Assembly: GCA_026315105.1 (NCBI GenBank)
Contig: CM048744.1
Span: 346,876,668 to 346,940,667, forward strand
Length of the DNA: 64,000 bases
Reading direction: 5' to 3'
DNA from: Locusta migratoria
Taxonomy: Eukaryota > Arthropoda > Insecta > Orthoptera > Acrididae
In this document: positions 36,276 to 47,374 of the stretch, one piece after another
Layout: every line of letters starts with the position of its first letter
Position numbering within the stretch: position 1 is the stretch's first letter
Program-made: the position numbers and the translations under genes
Notes under the pieces: generated by a model
What the model was told of the DNA's origin: nothing
Database searches by the model: none
The model's input: only the letters and a program-made list of their open reading frames with translations

Positions 36276-36521
36276 AGTGGAGAAGAAAGCAACTTTTTTT
36301 TTTTTTTTTTTTTTTTTCAGCCAATATGTATAATTTCATATTGTAGCACATGTGCACCTTTTACGTGCAACGTTGCTCACAAGCAACATGCTGTATTTTA
36401 AAAAAATAAATGTTAAAAAATTCAAAATACATGTCAATTAGTTCATATGACCACATACATCTACTTTAAACAAGAAAATAATTTTTCCCCTTAAAATTTC
36501 TGGGGGGGAATAAAGGGTTAA

Positions 36522-37665
36522 CATAAGTAAAACAAACAAATATTTAATTACAGTAGCAGTGTCTGTACCAACAATATTTGTGGTGGAAAACTGGTGCAGG
36601 CTGAAGCTTGCTCAAATCTCTAGTTCTCTTATTTACAGAAGCCACCTTAACAGATATTGATGTTTTTGTGATTTGTTGATCCTAACTCATGTCATTCCCT
36701 TTTTCTATCAAATGCCATGCAGCTGAATGTCAGAAACAGTTGTAACATTGAGATATTTTTTAAGCACACTCATCAAAACTTTATATTTCTTCTCTTCGCC
36801 TTCCTTTTGTAATTGTTGTGCACAGTGCACAACTTTCTTTGTTTTTTCCCTTTTTAAAGTCATTTCTTTCTGTTTTTATTCCATTCTCTTTCTGGCTTTT
36901 TAGGTTTTATGATTGTAGCCACACATTTTAGCACTCTGCTAAAGATTCTGGCATGTGCAAGAGCTGTGAATGGAATTTGCCCATTAGTTTTAACGATAAC
37001 AGCTGGTGTGTTAGGCAGCTAAGTGTGGTTTTCAGGTCGTTGCCCACATACACTGCATGAATATTGAACTTGTACCCAACTCCTGACTTTCAAACATTCT
37101 GAAACATATACAAATTTTTATATAGATAACATTACACACATTCTTTCATCTTGTGGGGAGAAGGTGTGGGAGAGTTGTGGTGGTATCAGGATAGGGACAG
37201 GAAGGGCAGCCAGTCACCCCCTTAAATCAATCATTCCAAATCCAAAATGTAAATGCTGACACCACATAAATGTGGGCCAATAGCAGAAGAATACAGTAAT
37301 TTACTTTTTAGTCTATTTTTGGCTTATGGCTTATTGGTTGCTGGTAACTTGATATTATTTACCTAGAACTTGAACATTACCTCTTAACTCCTGTCAGTTA
37401 TTTCCATTTGTTCATAACTGAGTACCTTTCCCTCACCACTTCTCCAAATTTCCATGTTTTCATGTACTCTTCTGTTGCTCCTGAAGAGCTGCCAATTTCA
37501 AAACTTGATATCCAACATATTCCTTCTATAGAACTATTAGGTGTTTTAAATGAAATATCTTTTGATGAGTCTCCATGTATTTATTCTGTTTCAACACTTG
37601 TCTTTATCGTTGTACCAATTGAATGTATCAAATATTAAACACTTGTTATTTTATGTGTCAAACAG
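36522..37665. other. GAK intron right of the piggyBac insertion
   Basis: AT-rich intron with no recognised feature; open frames at 37408-37768 overlap the next exon but are not supported upstream of the acceptor at 37665. Confidence 0.5.
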
Positions 37666-37977
37666 GAACACGAAGATGTCCGAAAGGGAGTTCCAGATGG
37701 ACTGTCAAGTTCTCCAAAACCTGCTTCAGAGTTGCCACCACAGCCAACTGTTGAGGCAAATTTGTTAGACATTGGAGGAGCAGGAGATGGTGTTGATCTG
37801 CTGAACATTAATGCAAGTGTAGGTGGAGTGAAGACAAGTGGTAGTGATCAAACAGCTGATTTGCTGGGCGGCTTAGGGAAGACATCAAGTGGGCTGGAAG
37901 ACTTACTACAGGGCCCTTCCGTCACACAGTCAGCGCCACAAAACATGCTATTTGACCCTTTTGACAACAACTTGCAG
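37666..37977 (+). CDS. GAK: GAK/auxilin exon: clathrin/AP-2-binding linker
   Basis: The exon encodes 104 residues, beginning EHEDVRKGVPDGLSSSPKP and ending FDPFDNNLQ. It holds several short endocytic motifs: LLDIG, which resembles a clathrin-box-like sequence (about residue 35), DLLGGLG, LEDLLQG, and FDPF at 37951-37962, a DPF motif of the type bound by the AP-2 alpha ear. This is the Gly/Ser/Asp-rich region where GAK/auxilin contacts coat proteins. The acceptor is GTGTCAAACAG ending at 37665. The donor is GTTTGT from 37978. The exon begins and ends in phase 0, so skipping it would leave the frame open. Assignment rests on phase, position and motifs, because the linker is poorly conserved. 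Confidence 0.85.
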
Positions 37978-38456
37978 GTTTGTATACATTCTCCATCACA
38001 TATATTGCACACAAAGATCATTTTCTAGCATTGAAGTTATTAGGATGTAATCACATTGCTAGTGTTTTAAGTTCCCTAATGTTCCTCTCAGAAATCCCTT
38101 GAAATAATCAAAAACACACATTTATTTCACTATAGAATTCTACCGTGTAGAAAATTCTAATGTAGAAGGCAAAGTCTAAAGCAGGCTGAGACGTGACTGG
38201 CTGTTCATCATGGAAGGTGGAATAACTGGAAATTGCTGTGTTCAAAGTCAAAGTGATTATCTGATAAGCAGCAGTTATTAACTTGCAAATATCATGTATA
38301 AATTAATTAATTTCAAATAACTCCAGAAGTATCTGAAATGTAAAAGTGTGACCAACTGCTGCTTCAGATCTCATTCTTATTGTGTTAGGCCTACTTCTAT
38401 CAATGTATCATTTTATTCCGAACAACTTGTGACTGACTTTGCTACAGCATCAGCAA

Positions 38457-38458
<2 letters not shown>

Positions 38459-38502
<44 letters not shown>
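38459..38502. repeat. Poly(T) run of about 44 bp
   Basis: An uninterrupted T tract, possibly the tail of a minus-strand retroposon, but no body was recognised to its right. Confidence 0.9.
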
Positions 38503-38507
<5 letters not shown>

Positions 38508-38539
38508 ATTAACTTTCCATCACATAAGACATTCTCTTA

Positions 38540-41180
38540 TCCTTTAACCCAGTCACATGGAGTTCTATAATGAAACTTTCATTGATTGGGAACTGCTTCA
38601 GGCTTTAGTGTCATCACAAGATATGGCCATAGGCTCTGATTCTATTAGTAATGAAATAATCCAATATCTGAAAGTTATTTAAAGACTCCATCTACAGAGA
38701 GTCCTTAACTTTATTTGGCTAGAAGCTATTGTCTTTCCAACATGGTGAAATTATAAAATTTTCCCAATCCTTAAACAAGGTGAAAATACCACATTCATTG
38801 ACAGCTTCCAGTTTTAGCCTCGCCTACATGCTCTGCAAATTGCTTGAAAGGATGGTAGCCCAAGAATTAAGCTTGGTTCTTGATTAACAGATCCTTTGGT
38901 CAGCTTATCATGTGATTTATGGAAGGATACATATATAAATATATATTTTTCCTGCTTGGAATTTTTCATCTATTATATTCGTATCATGATTTATGGAAGG
39001 GATGAACCACAATCAATCATCTGATCAGGCTTTTTCTAAATGCAAGCATCTACTTGCAATCTTTATCTTCATAAGGCACATGACACTACTTGATGTCATT
39101 GCTTTTTACAAGGGAGATCTCGAAAGTAACACCCAAATTTTTTCTCACCTTGTATTCCAGCTGGAATGTTGAAATTTATGTCAGCATAGTTTTGATTTCA
39201 AGTGTAGCTTAGGTAATGGAAGCTTAAATAACAGAAAAACATGGTGACCATGTTGCTGTCATCAGCTTTTAAAGAGCAGCAAAGTTTAATTCAGTATTTG
39301 TGGACCAAAGTGCATAAAGTTAAATTCACAGGGATATGTGACCTGCATGGGGATGACTGTATGGATCATAACAGATTGTCTAGATTTCTCCAAGAGCATC
39401 ATGTGAAGCTCAGTGATTCGCTACACTCTGGGTGACCAGTAACAGCTGCAACCCCACAAAATGTCAGTCATTGAAGAAACAATTTTGATTGACTAGTATG
39501 TGGAACTGAGAATATTATTGCAATTCCTATGGTGTGATTAACAATATTGTACGCGACTACTTCAAATTTTGTAATGTTAGTCACATTTTTAGGCACCGAG
39601 TGAACACCGACAACCACAAGGGCCTGCAAATGATGACAAGCATGCAGAAGGGCATGAATTTATGAAAGGAATCATCACTGATGAGGGGTTATAGAAGTAC
39701 CATTAAACACCTGAAACCAAGCCTCTATAGATTGGAAAAAATGTCAGTCTTCTAAGAAAGTGCTTGTCAGGGTTCTGGGATATGTATGGAGTGTTATTGG
39801 TGGATTTTGCTTAACATAAGATCACTGTAAATGCTGCAGCCCACATTAAAGCTTTGTTGTGTCATGCCCTTTGTCACAGACACAACAACATTAATACTGA
39901 CAGTGTCAAACTTGATTACAACACTGTACCCCATGTTGCTGCTCCAGTTATGAGAAATTTGCCAAATTTAGGTTGGAGGTGCATATGCCATACAGTCCAG
40001 ACCTTGCACCATTATACTTTCATTCTGCTTGGACTCGTGAAGAAATTCCTGCCCAGTCAATGATTTGCAACAGATGAGGAAGTGAAATCAGAAATTTCCA
40101 AAAGGCCATGCTTCAACCAAAGGGACTTCTGCAAACAGGAAATATTGAAACTGGTACAATGATTGGAGAAATGTGTTGATAAAGTAGGTAAAAGGTGCAA
40201 GTATATTTGTATTTTTTACCTATTAAACTTTTTGTAGTAAAATTATCATGCTTACTGGCTTTGTAGACTCCCTACCAGTTTTAATTAGTTTGTTTTGGTC
40301 CCACTGTATGCTGTGGATAAGAGCTGGTACTTCACTCAGCTCTTCACTGGTCCAACAGAATGGTGTAATGGAGGGAAAGAATGCTCGTGGCCATCAATAA
40401 TCTAGTGATTTCCTTTGAACTCGTGGTCAGTCTTAATGCTGTACGTAGACAACTTGCATTTAGTATAGCTCCCAATTTGTTATCTTGGCTTAAAAGCAAC
40501 TCGGTCATCCATCCACATGTTCACCACTTTGACTCTTTGCCATAGCTTCAATTCCCCTCCTGTGAAAATGTGTGTCATGCCTTGTTGTCATACTTTTCAG
40601 ATTTTTTTGGTCTCCTAGCTGCATGAGAAAGGCTTTTGGTCTCAGCTTCCTTACCCGCACTTAAAGTTGCTCCACTCTATATTTACTGGCCTCGTTCCGA
40701 TGGACTATGTTTACCAAGTTTATGCCTCAGGAGCAGCTTTAGTTTTTTAATTGTTAGACCCAGTCCGTCATCAAGCTAGTGGGACAACTGGTGTCTTCAA
40801 GATGAAAGCTGTTGGATCTGGAGTGTGATTACCAGATGGTATGTGGCTCCAGGCCCTCTGCCAAGTTCCCATAGAATGATCTCCTTGGGGTTTCTTTAAG
40901 TACCCTCCAGCCCCCTCCTCCTGCTTGACCATTTGTTTATTAAGGGATTACTCATACATTTGTTGCTTTGACAATCACAGGTTGTGATTCATGGGTCCAA
41001 ATAAGACCTCTCCTTGCTCAGACAGAGGGGTCAACATCTGCTGGACTTCTGACACCCGTGTGCACTATCAGGAAGACTACTGCTCCATGGCACTGCTCCT
41101 TCTATCCCTCCTAAAAGGAATCTACCAACCTATGCAACTTCTGCATTGACCACATCAAATTAACCAATAGTTAAATCTTG
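38540..41180 (+). mobile_element. Badly decayed LINE relic split by a mariner relic
   Basis: At 38580-38900 a frame-shifted RT start can be read (IGSDSISNEIIQYL; LEAIVFPTW; FPILKQGENTTF), matching the D-I-E--K-L / W---I-P--KPGK region of LINE RTs. The C-terminal RT continues after the mariner-like segment (about 40290-40700, INNLVISFELVVSLNAVRRQ; LNLL-like thumb region). No block is intact. The assignment relies on order and weak motifs. Confidence 0.5.
39108..40275 (+). mobile_element. Mariner-like element relic
   Basis: Transposase remnants run left to right. The N-terminal part is near 39265-39435 (FKEQQSLIQYLWTKVHKVKF). The segment DYNTVPHVAAPVMRNLPNLGW (about 39908-39975) equals the usual HDNARPHVA block with the second Asp retained. 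Then come a garbled P-LAP-DY region and EVKSEI/LQPKGLLQTGNIETG-like C-terminal residues (about 40080-40170). Ends starting GGGAGATCTCGAAAGTAAC at left and, as reverse complement, GGGAGTCTACAAAGCCAGTAA at right may be diverged inverted repeats. Many stops; inactive. Confidence 0.65.
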
Positions 41181-42606
41181 TGTATTTGGCTTCCACTCAT
41201 GTTGTGGTTACTTGCATTATAGTCTGCCGAAAATTACTTTAGGATTGACAATTCTGCATGGCCATGTGGAGCCCAGCAGCAGAGTTGCCACATCCCGCGC
41301 AGAACTTGGGGTGTCATCTCACATTTCATGCAACTCCCTCAAACACACAAACTATGTAATGTACAAATATGGAACTTGCACCACTGTGTTCTGGAAGAGC
41401 TGCACTATGTTTTCATTTACATTTTATTTGTGTCAATTAATTATTAAGACGATATACTGAAACTTTACAAAACTGCATTTTCTGACGACGTCACCGAATT
41501 TTCAACATGCGAGAAACTTTTTTGTTATTGTAGTTAGGTGGGTACATTAAGCGAGTGAAATTTTAACATAAAATGTTCATCTGTGCAAACCCAAACTCTG
41601 TCAGAGTTTTCTACCACCATATAATTTCAATTAAAGATGACACACCGTGGTCTGTTGGTGCGTGAAGTACAAATTGCCCGCTCTATGGTTACGTTACAAG
41701 AGACTATTCGCTAACTTTATAATTGACCTGTTAGTAATACATTTGTAAATAATCTAATGTTAATTTTTATGATCATTCAGTGTATTTTTGAACACAACAA
41801 AAAGTAAGAGTATGAAGGTTTGGCAACTTAGGGTGATTGCCATGGCAGACAGAAGCAGGGGGGAGGGGGGGGGGGGGATCGGCAGGCTGCAGGCCCCGTG
41901 GGATTGGCGGGTCTGCGGCCTGTGCTTCCTGCGTGGACTTCCCCACTACTGCTTCTGCCATAGCTGTCAATCCCAAAGACATTTTGGACCGACTGTAGTT
42001 GGTCAGTTGTTATCTTTGACATTTTAGGTCATCAAAAATCAGAAGGAGATGGGTATGCAAAGTATGGCCTCCATCACATGCAGAACTCCAGGGACTCTCA
42101 CCTGGCCCCTCCCACTTACTGACCAAATTATTTTTCTCACTTAATTCTGTTACTAGGCAACTAGCCGCATTCACAACATATCACCATACAAAACCTTTCT
42201 GTCCTCCTCATCTTCACACTCTCTCTCTTTAGAAGCAATTTGCTGCTGTTACTTATTCCAGTCCGTAATTGACAAAACCTTTTAGTGCAAGTCTGGTGGA
42301 ATGTAAACTGCAGAACAGATGTTATAAACTACTGAAAAAGGTATTAACATTTTCTTGATAACACACCGCTGCGACTGTTAAAAATTCTTTACTAAGAACT
42401 CACGACCGGTTTCACAAATTAAATTTGCATCATCAGGTGCTTATTTCATTCAGGTCTTAACCAAATTTTACTTTGACTCTAAACTAGCTGAGCCCCATCA
42501 TTATTCTAAAGTTGTAACCAACTCGCCTATAAAACCATCTATAAAATTCCTTCTGTCCAAAAACTGGGGCTCCGTCAAACATATATTAAAAACCGAATAA
42601 AATCCC
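41181..42606. other. Unassigned intron
   Basis: No transposon domain was recognised. A G-rich tract lies at about 41858-41878, inside a GC-rich island (41830-41975). A motif GACCGGTTTCACAAATTAAATT with CATCATCAGG (about 42403-42440) resembles repeat ends often seen in insect dispersed repeats. Confidence 0.4.
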
Positions 42607-42938
42607 ATACCTAAAACAGTAAATTTTCATCAGCCAATGGCCTACATCTGATATAAAACATCACACTAAGACAGGATTCAGCATAAAAGCCGCATCAGGG
42701 CGCTAGTCAACCGAGGCACGCGTCAGTGTGCATGCGCGTCTATTCGCGTTGGGCTCAGCCACGACTTGTCCAGTCAGATACTGGTAACGATGATGCCACC
42801 TCCTCCAGCTGCCTCCTTTGGAGGTAAAGTGCCAGTACGCTTTTACGCCCTGATGTGGCTTTTATGCTAAATCCTGTCTTAGTGTGATGCTTTATAACAG
42901 ATGTAGGCCATTGGCTGATGAAAATTTGTTTTAGGTAT
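42607..42938. repeat. Near-perfect palindrome with about 95-bp arms
   Basis: The arm 42607-42702 (ATACCTAAAACAGTAAATTT... to CGCATCAGGGCG) is repeated as reverse complement at 42846-42938 with only a few mismatches and a 3-bp indel. The spacer (42703-42845) is more GC-rich, with GCACGCG, GCATGCGCG and TTCGCGTT. It contains no ORF that looks real. It could be the core of a foldback element or a fixed inverted duplication. Confidence 0.85.
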
Positions 42939-42942
42939 CTCT

Positions 42943-43480
42943 TTGATTTCGTTCGTGTGATGTCATCGACAAAAATAAAGTGGTTCTGAGCAGCATCTTC
43001 GAGCGTGTTCTTGTGGAAATCTCCGGTATTGACAGTAACTTCTACGAACTCGAAAACTACGTAATACGGCATACGGAACGAACCCACAAAGGGACGCCAT
43101 TTTGGAATCTAGCAGCAGCCAATGAAAATGCGTCATGTCACTTGACTCGTACCTTTCATAACCTGCACACTCACCGAAATATCTTAACCTGCTTTGTTTC
43201 TGTAAGTTATGATTTTACGTTATCTTGTGGTTGTGTGCAAGTTTTAATGATTCTTCTATGTATCTCTGGAAATCACCAAATCTAATATGTTCGGTTCTGA
43301 AAAAGAAAACAATTAGTTTTGCTTCACCTCTCCCCACCCACACATATTCCTGCTGTACACATCAGAACTATGTAGTAATACGCTGACTATATATCATCTG
43401 CAGTCTTACAAAACTGGGTTCACAGTTTTGATCATTTTGTATTCACTTTTACTCCTTGGAACCCTTCAAACAACCCCACC
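42943..43480. other. Unassigned intron
   Basis: An open frame of about 100 codons at 42980-43285 has no recognisable domain and no splice context in the GAK frame. Nothing else was seen. Confidence 0.4.
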
Positions 43481-43559
43481 CCCTTCACCCTCACCACTCA
43501 TACATATTATGTCGCATTACTATTTGCCATATTCAAAAGTTGGAATCTCTGACTGTACC

Positions 43560-46225
43560 TCACAAGTGTCGTATAATCAAATTGTGTGATTATGGAATAT
43601 CGTCACAGTTGTGCTATGGGATTTGTGATTTCCTGTCAGAAAGGACACAGTACATTGTAATTTAGGGTAAGTCATTGAGTAGAACAGAAGTGAAATCTGG
43701 AATTTCCCAGGGAAGTGTTAAAGGGCCTCTACTGTTCCTTATTTTTATGAACAACTAGCTGAAACCCAGCTTCTACCGGGTACTTATTTGTTCCAGTATT
43801 ACGTTAGTTCATCTCTCCTTCCGATTTCTCTCTCTGTCCCAATTCTTTTTCCCTCTTTCTCTATCCATCTTCTGTTCCTCCCACCCCCCCCCTCTTCTCT
43901 GTTCATCTTTCATCCATCTCCTACTCCTCTCCCCCCCCCCCTTCTCTGTTCATCTTTCCTCTCTCTGTCCATAACCTCCTATTCCTCTCTCTGCCCATCT
44001 CAACCTCCCCATTTCTCTGCCAGTCATGCCTTTGTCGAACTCCTCCTCCACTTTCTCAATTCATTGCTTCCACCATCTAGGAAAAATGAAGTAACTTTCA
44101 TGGTGGTCAGTAAACTGGTCTTAGTTTATTGCAAGGTTTCCTCCGCCATGCACAGTATGAAATTTTCTTGAAAGAGCAAGAAGTAAGTTGACGAAATTTT
44201 ATCGTGACCAGATTAACCTTATGGCAATGCATAAAATACAAACAAACTAACAAATATATGTATGTAAATTTTCCAATGTTCCATTAGTCGGTCTCCTCCT
44301 TTCCCTTCTCTCTGTTCACCTGCTCCTTCCCCCATCTCCTCCTGTCTCTTTCTGTCCATTTCCTCCTCCCCCTCCCTCTCTTCATTGCCTTTCACCTGTC
44401 TCACCATCCCCCTTTCTCATTCTCCTCCTCTCCCCTCTCTGTCTTTCTCCTCCCTCCCCTTTCTGTCCATATCCTCCTCTATGTACTCCTCTCCTTCCTA
44501 TATTATAGAAACATACATATATGCACCAAGTTTCATGGTGACTGGTCAAATGGTCAGTCGTAAGGTACCCTTCTCCATGCTATATTCACTGGCTTGCAGA
44601 TTATAAAAATCTTCTTCATAAAAACATACATTTATGTGCTGACTTTCATGGTGACCAGTCAAACAATTTGAATGTTTGTTGTAATGTATGCTCCGCTATG
44701 CACCTTATGGAGGCTTACGAAAGGAAACCCATGCATTAATACATGGTATAAGCTACCAGAATCCAAATTTCATTCCTATCTGAGCAACCATTTCAGTGTG
44801 AAGGCATAAGAACCGATTTAATTAATTGTAAAGCTTCCTTCACCATGCACCATAGGAAGTTAATTTTAGTATGCCTGTACGTGAGTGCAATCAGTGAGTT
44901 GACAAAGTTTCATAACAATCGGATGTACAGTATGGCCGTGCATAAAATACAAACAAAAAGACAAACAGATGCACATTAATTTTTATATATTAGATTTATA
45001 TATTTATTTACAAATTTGCATTAAAACCATACATTGGTAACAACAAAAGCCTTCTGCTAGTGTTTCTCACCCCAATGATTCAGTACACTTGGTATGCATC
45101 AAACCTGACAGTCAAAAAGCCATCATTTAAAAATCTGAAAGAAGTATGCTTTCACTGAAGCATATTTTTTTTTTAATTCTTACTTTAAATTCTTTATTTA
45201 AAATTCACATGATGTGAACAATATTTATGTTTTAAATGTTTCTTTGATTATCCCCACCCTGTAAAATGTAACGTACCTTCCAGAGAGAGCTGCTAGAATT
45301 TTCAGAAATTTTATTTTATTCAAAACTTCACCAAAAACTGAAAATTAACTGTTTAGTCATGTTACTTAATTGAAATGATTGTAGATAATCTGTATATATT
45401 AATACTGCACTGATAAACTGAATTGTTCTGTCGTATTTAAAAATTTCATCAGGATCATAATACAACTGTAGAATCTGACAAAGTCCATATGTAAAGTAAT
45501 CTCCATCATGCACCATCCCAAATTTTATGTGACAGTGACCTTCCTCTTGTTTTGACGGTCGAGTGTCCGAAATGTCATGAAAATTTTAGGATGAATAAAG
45601 TGTCATTCGCATGTTGCACGAGTGCCACAGGTTTTCAAACATAACATTATGATATCATATATTCTGAACTATATGTCTTAAGCAGTTCTTACCGCTACAT
45701 AAATTGTTACCTCATGGAAGGAATGTGTGTACCAAATTTGGTTGAAATCGGTACAGTGGTTTAGAAGCAGATGTTGCATGATGCAGCACTTTTCCGCGCA
45801 TTTCATTATTTATTACGTCATATCTCCTGAATTATTTGTCATATAGTCATTTAATGGGGCCTATGACCATCGCGAACGTGCAAGCAGTATGTTGACAAAG
45901 TTTCATCACAATCGGCTGAACAGTATGGCCGCACATAAGAGCACACAAACATTCATTTTTATATATTAGATGTAGGAGACAATCTGACTAGCTCTCTTAG
46001 ACTGTTCGCAGATGATGCTGTCATTTATCGGTTAGTAAAGTCACCAGAATATCAAAAGCAACTTCAAAATTATTTAGATACGGTATCAGCATGGTGGAAA
46101 AATTGGCAATTGACCCTTAATAATGAGAAATGTGAGGTCATCCATATGACCACTAAAAAATCCATTAAAGTTCAGATACACGATAAATCAGTCAAACTTA
46201 CACGCCGTCAATTCTACTAAATGCC
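43560..46225 (+). mobile_element. CR1/L2-type LINE RT fragment split by a repeat insertion
   Basis: Left part (43580-43757): YGICDFLSERTQYIVI, then SGISQGSVKGPLLFLIFMNN, the RT palm just before the catalytic block. Right part (45968-46225): VGDNLTSSLRLFADDAVIYR, then LDTVSAWWKNWQLTLNNEKC. The two halves are consecutive in RT order, so 43758-45965 is an insertion. The catalytic FADD survives; the element is otherwise a small internal fragment. Confidence 0.85.
43758..45965 (+). mobile_element. Composite repeat insertion with three copies of one 3'-end-like unit
   Basis: The insertion starts GCTGAAACCCAGCTTCTACC. A block with GTTGACAAAGTTTCAT, CAATCGG, CAGTATGGCC and a CATAAAATACAAACAAA-like end occurs three times: about 44186-44275, 44897-44995 and 45890-45970. 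The last two end in TTTTTATATATTAGAT. Between them are diverged tandem units of about 115 bp (TTTCATGGTGACYRGTCAAA-like, at 44528, 44645 and related at 44100), and pyrimidine-rich tracts (43810-44030, 44290-44500). No ORF with a known domain. The start and end resemble short RTE-type repeats common in arthropods, from memory. Confidence 0.65.
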
Positions 46226-46243
46226 TAGGAGTAACAATTATGA

Positions 46244-46440
46244 ATAACAATATAGTAAGGATAGTTTACAACTCACCACAATGACATATAATGAGCTGCA
46301 ACAGACACACACACTAACAACACTTCAGCTATTGGCCATTAGCCTTCTCCAGAAAAGAGAGCTATCACACAGGCACACTTCAGTCATATAACTGTCATCT
46401 CTAGCTGCCCCACTTCGAATCACGGGAGGAATATCCCTGT
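46244..46440 (-). mobile_element. Penelope-like 3' UTR fragment
   Basis: The segment AACAATATAGTAAGGATAGT, then TTTACAACTCACCACAATGA and CTTCAGCTATTGGCCATTAG, parallels 19655-19790 and 30950-31060. It has no coding capacity. Confidence 0.7.
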
Positions 46441-46469
46441 AGTGCCGCAGTCAGAGGATACACTTATGT

Positions 46470-46790
46470 AACTGTAAAGTTCGTGTGTACAAGCAGCTTC
46501 TCAACCACCTGAGCATAAATGACATTGTCCAGAACACGGTTTGGATTTCTGAAAGGTTCTGATATCAAGAAGGCTATTACTTAATTCATTAAATTATAAA
46601 TGAATCAGCAGGTAGTTTCTGTGAGTTATCAAAGGCATTTGATTGTGTGAACCACAACATCTTTTTCAATAAATTAGAATTCTATGGTGTCATGGACATT
46701 GCTGCAAAATGGTTCAAGTTGTACCTCGCTAACAGGAAATCAAGGGTATCAGTGCAAGAGACTAAAAAAGATTGTCTGGTGGGCGTGGTA
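46470..46790 (+). mobile_element. LINE RT fragment (CR1/L2-type)
   Basis: The frame carries YKQLLNHLSINDIVQNTVW, a frameshifted region, then CELSKAFDCVNHNIFFNKLE and FYGVMDIAAKWFKLYLANRK. This is the RT finger/palm region containing the first catalytic Asp (AFDCVNH). It may be a piece of the same family as 43560-46225, placed after it and out of order. Confidence 0.8.
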
Positions 46791-46959
46791 CCTTTCAGGG
46801 ACCTACCAAGACCCACGAGTCCTCCACCAATGACCATGGGCTCTCTACTGAGTTCAAATGGAAAGTAAAGTCCAGCATCATCAACAGATAATAGACATAC
46901 TATAGGCCAGCAAGGACTTGTTGGCAGCCAGAAAGTGTGAATACCTGCGGTAGCTACCA

Positions 46960-47185
46960 ACCGGGCAACATAATATGATGCAGTGATTTTTTCCACAACA
47001 ATAATGCGATTAGGTTGCAACTCTATAAGATAATCACTAAGCCGCAGACAGGCATGTAGAAAAGACAATAACACCTGCACAACTTAAATTTCAGTTACAT
47101 CCTCTCTTTCTGATGAAGGCTGTGGCCAAAAATTGTAAGTTGCAAGAGCGTGATTGTCTTTTCCACATGTCTGTCGACAGTTGAG
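46960..47185 (-). mobile_element. Penelope-like 3' UTR fragment
   Basis: Sequence from TTAGGTTGCAACTCTATAAG through GCCGCAGACAGGCATGTAGA to TTCTGATGAAGGCTGTGGCC follows the PLE 3' UTR plan (ACTCAC-, GACAGGCAC-, CTTCWTCAG-like blocks). No coding part. Confidence 0.55.
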
Positions 47186-47374
47186 TGATTACAGTGATTT
47201 GCCAGCTGCCCTCATGGTATTACAGAAAAAATTGTAAAGTACAATATATGAACAAATTTATATAAAATTACAAAAAGTGAACATTTAGAGGGAGCTCTTG
47301 ACTCTATTATCTTCAAAGGAATGTTTCCTGAGAAGTTAAGTGCTGAAGATACCTCTTAGTGGACATTCACCACT

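Larger units (their letters stand above)
27463..36517 (+). mobile_element. piggyBac-type DNA transposon, 9.06 kb because of nested insertions
   Basis: TTAA at 27459-27462 and 36518-36521 brackets ends that begin CCCTTTATTGGGCAATG on the left and, as reverse complement, CCCTTTATTCCCCCCC on the right. Each end carries a subterminal near-palindrome: GTTGCTCTCAAGCAAC at about 27479-27494 and GTTGCTCACAAGCAAC at about 36372-36387. The transposase relic at 34470-36275 confirms the superfamily. Without the LINE nested between about 27642 and 34336, the element would be about 2.36 kb, a normal piggyBac size. It lies in the same orientation as GAK. Confidence 0.92.

Noticed and set aside
43788..44606. 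Pro/Ser/Leu-rich ORFs
   Set aside because: They arise from pyrimidine-rich tracts in a repeat insertion, with no domain or splice context.
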